Below, one piece after another: positions 6,104 to 10,739 of a DNA stretch of 10,739 nucleotides (within the stretch, counting starts at the first letter, position 1; each line of letters opens with the position of its first letter). A program made the translations under genes and the position numbers. Source of the DNA: Candidatus Bathyarchaeota archaeon (GTDB lineage: Archaea; Thermoproteota; Bathyarchaeia; Bathyarchaeales; Bathyarchaeaceae); contig JAOUMI010000018.1 of NCBI GenBank assembly GCA_029881555.1, forward strand, positions 1-10,739, read 5' to 3'. The notes below the pieces were generated by a model that saw only the letters and a list, made by a program, of their open reading frames with translations, did not search any database and was not told where the DNA came from.

Positions 6104-7248
6104 CGTCCAGCTTTTGCGATCCTAACAGCCCTCTCAGCGGCTTCTTCCATGCTATTCAAGACTTGAACGCCCGCCTCCACGAGAACACGCTTCCCCTCCT
6201 CCTCGTTGGTTCCCACCAGCCTTATAACCATGGGCTTGACAAAGCCAATTCGACTCTTTGCATCCAAAACGCCCTTAGCGATCTCGTCGCACCTTGTGAT
6301 GCCTCCCAAAACGTTGACCAAAACAACTTCAACCCGCGGGTCGGATAAGACGAGGTTGAGAGCCGCGGCCATTTTCTCGGAAGAGGCGCCGCCGCCCACA
6401 TCGAGAAAGTTCGCCGGTTTTCCCCCGTACAGCTGAATTGCATCCAGCGTGGCCATCACTAAGCCTGCGCCGTTTCCGATTACGCCGATGTTTCCATCGA
6501 GTTTAACGTACGCCAACCCGCTCTTTCGAGCCTCCAGCTCTTGCGGGGTTAGCTCAGTTCCGCCCTTTTCAATCAGTCGCCTCTGAAAGCTTGGGTGTCG
6601 ATAAAGAGCGTTGTCGTCAATTATGAGACGGGCGTCTGCTGCAACAAATTTTCCATCCGTTGTTTCAACGAGGGGGTTCATTTCGCACAGTTCGGCGTCA
6701 TAGTCCATTGCCACTCTGTAGAGTTTGAGAAAAATCGCCGCGATCTCCCGCATTTGATTCCCCCTGTAGCCCAGTTTTTTGGCGATTTGGCGAGCGTGGT
6801 AGGGGCGGAACCCGTACAAGGGGTCGATGGAGACCTTGACGATCTTTTCCGGCTTGGTGGTGGCGGTTTCCTCTATCTCAATCCCGCCCTCAGAGGAGGC
6901 AATGGCTACGTAACTGCGGCTGGAGCGGTTCAAGGTTATGCCAAAGTAAAGCTCCTTACGTATGGGAAGCTTTTCCTCCACCAGAACGCTTCGAACTCTG
7001 AGGCCTCTTATTTCTGTACCCAGCAGTTTCCTCGATGAAAGTTCAGCTTCTCTAGGTGAGTTCGCGAAAAGGATGCCGCCGGCTTTTCCTCTTCCAGCCA
7101 CTAGAACCTGAGCCTTGACGACGACTGACACCTTGACTCGTGTAGCTGTCTTCCGAGCCTGTGCGGGGGAGCTTGCCAGCCCTCCATTGGGAATTGGTAT
7201 TTCATACTTGGAGAAGATTTCCTTCGCCTCGTACTCAAAAAGCTTCAA
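6100..7248 (-). CDS. sucC: Succinyl-CoA synthetase beta subunit
   Basis: 382 aa, close to the family's usual 380-390. ATP-grasp domain at the N-terminus: MKLFEYEAKEIFSKYEIPIP, then KAQVLVAGRGKAGG (45-58), EMNPLV (189-194, metal/nucleotide region). The C-terminal ligase part has ANFLDVGGGA (279-288) and LGGITRCDEIAKG (314-326), the region contacting succinate and the alpha-subunit phosphohistidine. Nucleotide preference (ADP or GDP) cannot be decided by eye. The start is TTG at 7248, with a GAGG 9-10 nt upstream and 17 nt after the regulator's stop. It overlaps sucD by 4 nt. Its position directly after an Lrp-type regulator suggests control by that protein. Confidence 0.95.
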   Translation of the reverse strand: MKLFEYEAKEIFSKYEIPIPNGGLASSPAQARKTATRVKVSVVVKAQVLVAGRGKAGGILFANSPREAELSSRKLLGTEIRGLRVRSVLVEEKLPIRKELYFGITLNRSSRSYVAIASSEGGIEIEETATTKPEKIVKVSIDPLYGFRPYHARQIAKKLGYRGNQMREIAAIFLKLYRVAMDYDAELCEMNPLVETTDGKFVAADARLIIDDNALYRHPSFQRRLIEKGGTELTPQELEARKSGLAYVKLDGNIGVIGNGAGLVMATLDAIQLYGGKPANFLDVGGGASSEKMAAALNLVLSDPRVEVVLVNVLGGITRCDEIAKGVLDAKSRIGFVKPMVIRLVGTNEEEGKRVLVEAGVQVLNSMEEAAERAVRIAKAGR

Positions 7249-7265
7249 CAGAGAGCCCTCAGATG

Positions 7266-7730
7266 CTATTTGAGGGTTTGGATGGTAACATAAGATTTCG
7301 TGTCCTGAATTCCCTCCACCGAAGCCAACCCTTTGAGCGTCTCGTTCAGCTTTTCCCGCTCTACCACAATGATCGCGTCCATTTCACCGGTAACCCTAAA
7401 AACTCGCTGAATGGGAAACTTTACCATCTGCTGGTACACTTCCCCCCTCTTAAGAGGCGAGACCTTGATGAAAATAAAGGCTGGGTTCGCGGACACTCCC
7501 AACGCGCTCAGCCCCCTTTCTGTTACGTCTATAAACCCTCTGCCAGTTCGAATGCACCCGTGATCTCGGAGCTTACGCAGATGCACGTTTAATGCCTGTC
7601 GACTTATCTCGAGTTTTTTTGCCAATTGGCTTTGTTTTACCTCTAATGTGTAGGTTGTCAGGGGTCTGCCTTGCTCGTACAGCATCCGAAGCAGGCGAAA
7701 TGAACGTCCGGTTGGAATCTGTGTACTCAC
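7266..7730 (-). CDS. Lrp/AsnC-type transcriptional regulator (winged helix plus RAM-like domain)
   Basis: 154 aa. Residues about 10-75 form a winged helix-turn-helix (SQLAKKLEISRQALNVHLRKL as HTH, then a wing around GRGFIDVTERG). Residues about 80-154 look like the Lrp ligand-binding/oligomerisation fold (AFIFIKVSP, VFRVTGEMDAIIVVE, VEGIQDTKSYV). The HTH part is more MarR/ArsR-like than the classical AsnC one. It starts with GTG at 7730, 5 nt after GGGTGA, and is the first gene before sucC, sucD and rpl40e. An inverted repeat lies just upstream (7743-7754), so autoregulation is plausible. Ligand unknown; an amino acid or a TCA-related metabolite would suit the context but is inference. Confidence 0.85.
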   Translation of the reverse strand: MSTQIPTGRSFRLLRMLYEQGRPLTTYTLEVKQSQLAKKLEISRQALNVHLRKLRDHGCIRTGRGFIDVTERGLSALGVSANPAFIFIKVSPLKRGEVYQQMVKFPIQRVFRVTGEMDAIIVVEREKLNETLKGLASVEGIQDTKSYVTIQTLK

Positions 7731-7742
7731 AAAATCACCCGT

Positions 7743-7754
7743 GTTTAGTTAAAC
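7743..7754. promoter_or_regulatory. Inverted repeat, possible operator of the Lrp-type regulator
   Basis: GTTTA-GT-TAAAC, perfect 5-bp arms with a 2-nt spacer, 13 nt before the regulator's GTG. Given the likely TATA at 7788-7797 it would fall just downstream of the transcription start, a position suited to repression. Confidence 0.4.
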
Positions 7755-7787
7755 CGTATCTTTACATAAGTCAATAAAATGAAGCGT

Positions 7788-7797
7788 CGATATAAAA
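7788..7797 (-). promoter_or_regulatory. TATA box of the regulator-sucCD-rpl40e operon
   Basis: CTTTTATATC on the minus strand, about 60 nt before the GTG at 7730, predicting transcription from about 7767. No better TATA element lies closer. Confidence 0.45.
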
Positions 7798-7840
7798 GTT
7801 ATACTATCGCAACTCAGATATGAGCTGTAAAAAACCACAA

Positions 7841-7856
7841 CTTATTTATTCATAAG
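7841..7856 (+). promoter_or_regulatory. Promoter / inverted repeat upstream of alba
   Basis: CTTAT-TTATTC-ATAAG, 5-bp arms around an AT core usable as TATA box. Transcription is predicted near 7872, leaving a leader of about 26 nt with GAGG. A second weak repeat, TACG-AATTTA-CGTA, is at 7861-7874. Bound protein unknown. Confidence 0.4.
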
Positions 7857-7897
7857 ACCATACGAATTTACGTACGAGCAGAGAGTGAGGCAGTGAT

Positions 7898-8176
7898 ATG
7901 TCAGAGAGAAACTCTGTGTTGATCGGGCGAAAACCAGCTATGAACTACGTGTTGGCTTGCATAACCCTCTTCCACGGCGGAGCAACTGAGATAAACGTGA
8001 AGGCAAGGGGAAGAGCCATCAGCCGAGCCGTTGACGTCGTTGAGATCACAAGGCGCCGATTCCTACCGGACATAAAGGTCAAAAGCATAGACATAGGCAC
8101 GGAACAGATGGCACCCACCGAAGAGAGAAGCAGTCCTACAAACGTCAGCACCATTGAGATCAAACTAGGAAAATAG
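7898..8176 (+). CDS. albA: DNA/RNA-binding chromatin protein Alba
   Basis: 92 aa, usual size. Alba dimers coat DNA and RNA in many archaea. The signature is intact: [15 protein letters not shown] (6-20), [24 protein letters not shown], and the C-terminal strand [11 protein letters not shown]. Compared from memory with Sulfolobus Sso10b, Arg11 and Lys12 fall at Lys16 and Lys17; Lys16 is the acetylated residue there, so this protein would lack that modifiable lysine but keep the charge. ATG at 7898 has GAGG about 7 nt upstream. It is transcribed divergently from the Lrp-type regulator and alone, with T-rich sequence after it. Confidence 0.95.
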   Translation: MSERNSVLIGRKPAMNYVLACITLFHGGATEINVKARGRAISRAVDVVEITRRRFLPDIKVKSIDIGTEQMAPTEERSSPTNVSTIEIKLGK

Positions 8177-8207
8177 GTGACGTCAGCAACTTAACAAGCT
8201 CCGCCAC

Positions 8208-8221
8208 TTTTCTCTATTTTT
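8208..8221 (+). terminator. T-rich terminator after alba
   Basis: TTTTCTCTATTTTT about 30 nt after the alba stop; archaeal RNA polymerase commonly stops in such T runs. The rest of the gap to the next gene holds a promoter and nothing else supported. Confidence 0.45.
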
Positions 8222-8293
8222 AATATAAATTATATGTACACAACGTTAAGGCAAAGGAAAAGTAAGTAAGGAATCTGATCGTGTATGCTCGGT

Positions 8294-8304
8294 AAGTTTA
8301 TATG
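8294..8304 (+). promoter_or_regulatory. TATA box of the KH protein-aspS operon
   Basis: AAGTTTATATG, 58 nt before the KH protein's ATG. Predicted transcription start is about 8325, giving a leader of about 35 nt. Confidence 0.5.
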
Positions 8305-8361
8305 ACCTCAACGCTTTCTCTGTATGATACGCTTCATGTTGATGAGGATGATGATCGGTAA

Positions 8362-8883
8362 ATGCCGAAGATGGCCAACATCTGTGATTTCTGCTTAAAG
8401 AGTGGAATATTGTGTCCCAAGTGTCAAGCGAATCTCAGGTCAGGGAAGGTAACTGATATAGACCTAAAGGTCGGCCGACTGCTTTTGTCGCTTGAAAACA
8501 CGTATTCCCCTCTTCAAGCCATCCGTTTTTATGGGGCGTTGGAGGCAGACGATGTTTTAGCAGTGATTGTAGGGCGGGGCGACGTAGCCCGTTTACTGAG
8601 TTACGGTGGAAAGATCATAAGGGAGCTGGGGGAAAAAGTCGGAAAGACGGTTCGCGTGCTGGAACATGGGGTTGATGCCAGAAAATTTTTGGAGGACTTG
8701 TTTGCGCCGTTGAGTGTAATCACGATAAACACGATCTGGCTACCCGACGGAACCACTGAAACCCGAGTGATCTTAAGGAAGCGGAGTCGGAGGATGAAAT
8801 CGCTCCTCATCAATGTGGAAGCGCTGAAGGAAATCGCTAAAAAGGTTCGTGGAATAACCCTTAGAGTGGAATTCGGCAGATGA
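8362..8883 (+). CDS. NusA-like KH-domain RNA-binding protein with N-terminal zinc finger
   Basis: 173 aa, close to the archaeal NusA-like elongation-factor proteins (about 165-175 aa). Residues 8-21 carry two CxxC pairs six residues apart (CDFC and CPKC), a probable zinc knuckle. A KH-type fold follows, with VIVGRGDVARLLSYGGKIIRELGEK split over residues 71-95, then VRVLEHG, and a second basic half with ILRKRSRRMKSLLINVEALKEIAKK. The likely role is RNA binding in transcription or translation; the exact role in archaea is not settled. An in-frame TAA directly before ATG 8362 limits the start; ATG 8371 is also possible (MANICDFC). Its TGA lies 13 nt before aspS, so the two form an operon. Confidence 0.85.
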   Translation: MPKMANICDFCLKSGILCPKCQANLRSGKVTDIDLKVGRLLLSLENTYSPLQAIRFYGALEADDVLAVIVGRGDVARLLSYGGKIIRELGEKVGKTVRVLEHGVDARKFLEDLFAPLSVITINTIWLPDGTTETRVILRKRSRRMKSLLINVEALKEIAKKVRGITLRVEFGR

Positions 8884-8896
8884 CAGAGGTTCTTGT

Positions 8897-10216
8897 ATGG
8901 AAATCGATCAACTGGGAGACTGGCGCAGAACTCACTGTTCAACCGACGTGAAGCCGGGGTTAGATGGAAAAGAAGTCATTGTTTTAGGCTGGGTTCGAGA
9001 CATCCGGGACCTAGGTGGCATACGGTTTGTGATCCTGCAGGACAGGGAGGGAACCGTTCAAATAACCATTCCACGCAACGAAGTTGGCGAGAATATGGCC
9101 AAAAGAGCTGACTCGCTGCAGCGACAGTACAGCATCGGCGTGAAGGGGATAGTTAAAAAGACGGAGCAAACCCCGAGGGGAATAGAAATCGTTCCCAGCG
9201 AGATTCGAATACTTGGAATAGCCCAACACCCGCTGCCCTTAGACGTTACAGGTCGAACTCCAGCGCAAATCGATGTGCGACTGGACGCGCGTGTTCTTGA
9301 CCTGTGCCGGGACGAGAATAAGGTTGTCTTTAGAATTCAGCATGTTGCGCTTGCAGCCGTACGTGAATTCTTGTCTGAGCAAGGTTTCACAGAGGTGCAT
9401 ACGCCAAGGATTATCGCCTCCGCGACTGAGGGAGGAGCTGCCCTCTTTCCTGTTGATTACTTTGGGCGTGAAGCTTTTCTTGCGCAGAGTCCCCAGTTGT
9501 ATAAGGAGCAGTTGGTTTTGGCTTTTGATCGGGTTTTTGAGATAGGCTCCTTTTTCAGGGCTGAGGAGTCGCATACCAGGCGCCATTTGAGCGAGTTTGT
9601 TTCCATTGACATTGAACAAGGGTTTGCAACTGCGGACGACGCGATGAGGGTGCTGGAAGAAATGGTGCATCACATGTGTAAGGCGGTGAAAACACGTTGT
9701 CAAAAGGAGCTGAAAACCCTGAAACACAGGATTGATGTGCCGGAGACTCCGTTTAAGCGTTTCACCTACAGCGAAGTCGTTGAAGAGCTTAACGGGAAGG
9801 GAATAGACGTTCCTTGGGGAGAGGATGTGCCCACTCCAGCGTTCAGAACGCTGGGCGAGCTTCACCCCTACTTCTACTATATAACCGACTGGCCCACTAG
9901 GTCGAAGCCTTTCTACATAAAGCCGCGGGACGACAACCCTGAGTTGTGTGAGGCTTTCGACTTGATGTGGATGTGGATAGAGCTTGCTTCTGGGGGAACC
10001 CGCGTCCACTCAAAAGACCTTTTGATGAGGAGGTTGAGGGAGCAGGGGTTGCGCCCCGAATCGTTCAGTTATCACCTGCAGGTGTTTGATTACGGTATGC
10101 CGCCTCACGCGGGGTGGGCTGCAGGCCTTGAAAGGGTGATGATGATGCTCACTGGAAAGCAGAACATACGGGAGGTTGTGCTGTTCCCGAGAGATCGGTT
10201 CAGACTCACACCTTAA
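8897..10216 (+). CDS. aspS: Aspartyl-tRNA synthetase, archaeal type, possibly non-discriminating
   Basis: 439 aa, the archaeal/eukaryal class IIb form without the bacterial insertion domain. It charges tRNA-Asp with aspartate. N-terminal OB fold (VIVLGWVRDIRDLGG, 28-41) binds the anticodon. Catalytic core: motif 1 near FLSEQGFTEVHTP (158-170), ATEGG, flipping loop AQSPQLYKE (196-204), motif 2 FRAEESHTRRHLSE (220-233), motif 3 GMPPHAGWAAGLERV (400-414), and conserved end FPRDRFRLTP. The Thermococcus discriminating pair Trp26/Lys85 aligns by eye with Arg34 and Pro93, so asparagine-tRNA exclusion may be weak and Asp-tRNA-Asn may also be made. ATG at 8897 has AGAGGT 6 nt upstream and follows the KH protein by 13 nt. 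Confidence 0.96.
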   Translation: MEIDQLGDWRRTHCSTDVKPGLDGKEVIVLGWVRDIRDLGGIRFVILQDREGTVQITIPRNEVGENMAKRADSLQRQYSIGVKGIVKKTEQTPRGIEIVPSEIRILGIAQHPLPLDVTGRTPAQIDVRLDARVLDLCRDENKVVFRIQHVALAAVREFLSEQGFTEVHTPRIIASATEGGAALFPVDYFGREAFLAQSPQLYKEQLVLAFDRVFEIGSFFRAEESHTRRHLSEFVSIDIEQGFATADDAMRVLEEMVHHMCKAVKTRCQKELKTLKHRIDVPETPFKRFTYSEVVEELNGKGIDVPWGEDVPTPAFRTLGELHPYFYYITDWPTRSKPFYIKPRDDNPELCEAFDLMWMWIELASGGTRVHSKDLLMRRLREQGLRPESFSYHLQVFDYGMPPHAGWAAGLERVMMMLTGKQNIREVVLFPRDRFRLTP

Positions 10217-10273
10217 CTGGTTTTCGGAAGAGAATTTTGAGGGTTGCTGGATGAAATTTGGTAACTTTTGATT

Positions 10274-10289
10274 GCTTTTAGTTGTTTTT
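10274..10289 (+). terminator. T-rich terminator after aspS
   Basis: GCTTTTAGTTGTTTTTGG-type sequence about 60 nt after the aspS stop has two T runs. Weak call based on composition only. Confidence 0.35.
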
Positions 10290-10313
10290 GGTCTTGTGTC
10301 GGTGGAGTAGTTT

Positions 10314-10421
10314 GTGGGTCGGGTTTTTCGGGGTGAGAAGGTGAGTATTCCGAAGAGGATTAGGGAGTTGTTGGATGTTATGGATGGGGATTACGTGAAG
10401 CTCCCGCTTCTTTCACGCTGA
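10314..10421 (+). CDS. Short AbrB/SpoVT-like (swapped-hairpin) protein, possibly truncated
   Basis: 35 aa from GTG 10314: VGRVFRGEKVSIPKRIRELL followed by DVMDGDYVKL. This is the core of the SpoVT/AbrB DNA-binding fold (xxVSIPKRIRExLxxxxGDYVxL), found in antitoxins and transition-state regulators of archaea. GGTGGAG lies 6 nt before the GTG, and an in-frame TAG two codons upstream bounds the start. The usual domain is about 45 aa and normally continues past GDYVKL; here it stops after PLLSR, so the C-terminal part may be lost. No toxin gene is visible beside it. A T6 run at 10429-10434 could end transcription. It may be a small functional dimeric protein or a remnant. Confidence 0.55.
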   Translation: MGRVFRGEKVSIPKRIRELLDVMDGDYVKLPLLSR

Positions 10422-10492
10422 AAATTTGTTTTTTGAGTGCCTTTGAACACTTAGGATTTTTAGCGCGCACAGTAAACGTTGATATCTGGCCT

Positions 10493-10505
10493 AGAACTTA
10501 GTTCT
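10493..10505. repeat. Short inverted repeat AGAAC-TTA-GTTCT
   Basis: Perfect 5-bp arms with a 3-nt spacer, extendable by a G-T and a G-C pair, about 30 nt before the large hairpin. Could be an operator; no adjacent gene start supports this strongly. Confidence 0.35.
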
Positions 10506-10533
10506 GGAAAGTTTAAGAGAGGTTCAACAGCAT

Positions 10534-10627
10534 CTTGATGATGGGGGGGCGCGGGCTGAAGTTTTTTAGAAGCGGGTTTTTTCCTGAAAGAGAGAAAGGA
10601 GTTTTCCCGCGCGTGCCCATCACCAAG
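10534..10627. repeat. 94-nt imperfect inverted repeat forming a long hairpin; possible structured RNA or small palindromic element
   Basis: Outer arms CTTGATGATGGG (10534-10545) and CCCATCACCAAG (10616-10627) pair at 11 of 12 positions. Then comes a 3x3 internal loop (GGG/GTG) and seven further pairs, GCGCGGG (10549-10555) with CCCGCGC (10606-10612). The 50-nt loop holds a smaller hairpin CGGG-TTTTTT-CCTG (10573-10586). No coding frame explains it. Strand is undetermined. I do not recognise a known RNA family: no T arm, no clear kink-turn, no box C/D or H/ACA signature. Confidence 0.6.
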
Positions 10628-10640
10628 TGGATTTCCTTTG

Positions 10641-10739
10641 GTGTATCACATATTTAAAGTTATGTTGCTGTGTTATCACAGTCACATACTTTTATAAGTT
10701 CTACTAGCAAACATGCATTCAAAAATATCAGTTGGGAGG
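10641..10739 (+). promoter_or_regulatory. Promoter with operator-like repeats for a gene starting beyond the right edge
   Basis: A TATA box CTTTTATAAG (10689-10698) predicts transcription from about 10720, and the window ends in GTTGGGAGG, a strong ribosome site, so the start codon should lie just outside. Directly upstream is CTGTG-TTAT-CACAG (10668-10681, 5-bp arms), and a related half, GTGTATCACA, is at 10641-10650; the shared GTGT(T)ATCACA suggests paired regulator sites. A second TATA-like ATATTTAAAG is at about 10650-10659. Confidence 0.5.

Noticed and set aside
6595..7038. 147-aa plus-strand frame inside sucC
   Set aside because: Antisense shadow of the ATP-grasp coding region.
8336..8398. 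Overlapping upstream ORF (ATG 8336, 20 codons) before the KH protein
   Set aside because: Its ATG lies about 10 nt from the predicted transcript start, it has no ribosome site, and its codons are mostly an ATG/GAT repeat; kept only as a note.
9239..10009. 256-aa frame antisense to aspS
   Set aside because: Shadow of a strongly conserved synthetase gene on the other strand; no recognisable domain and no promoter.
1..10739. CRISPR array, insertion sequence transposase or integrase
   Set aside because: No regular direct repeats with spacers and no transposase or integrase motif on either strand.

Overview
The window is archaeal, most likely from the TACK side and plausibly a Bathyarchaeia-like lineage. 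Evidence: Alba chromatin protein, ribosomal protein eL40, an archaeal-type AspRS, a NusA-like KH protein, tRNA-Phe with a bulge-helix-bulge intron, TATA boxes about 25-30 nt before genes, GGTG/GGAGG ribosome sites, many GTG/TTG starts, and a secreted dockerin protein. The lineage is an inference from content, not a proof.

Layout. 1-2658: a saccharopine/lysine 6-dehydrogenase-like gene (minus, cut by the left edge) diverges from an MttB-superfamily methyltransferase (plus) that has no in-frame TAG. 2697-4793: a tRNA-rich accessory stretch on the minus strand, with intron-containing tRNA-Phe(GAA), a 44-aa lysine-rich protein, a decayed 3' fragment of tRNA-Val, a secreted zinc phospholipase C-like protein with CARDB and dockerin modules, and intact tRNA-Val(CAC). 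The fragment and the intact tRNA share a 23-bp identical stretch and bracket the phospholipase gene like attachment-site remnants.

4994-7730: a tight minus-strand operon reading Lrp/AsnC-type regulator, sucC, sucD, rpl40e. None of the four starts with ATG. 7898-8176: alba diverges from the regulator across a promoter region with inverted repeats. 8362-10216: a plus-strand pair, NusA-like KH protein and aspS. 10217-10739: a 35-aa AbrB-like ORF, a 94-nt imperfect inverted repeat that would fold into a long hairpin, and a promoter with operator-like repeats for a gene starting just outside the window.

How the genes fit together: most of the right half is housekeeping (succinyl-CoA/ATP metabolism, translation, chromatin). 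The left part is accessory: possible methylated-amine/amino-acid catabolism and extracellular lipid or phosphoester hydrolysis. Strongest points for follow-up are the att-like tRNA-Val duplication, the complete zinc-ligand set of the dockerin phospholipase, the AspRS residues suggesting relaxed tRNA specificity, the position 30/31 tRNA-Phe intron, and the large hairpin near the right edge.
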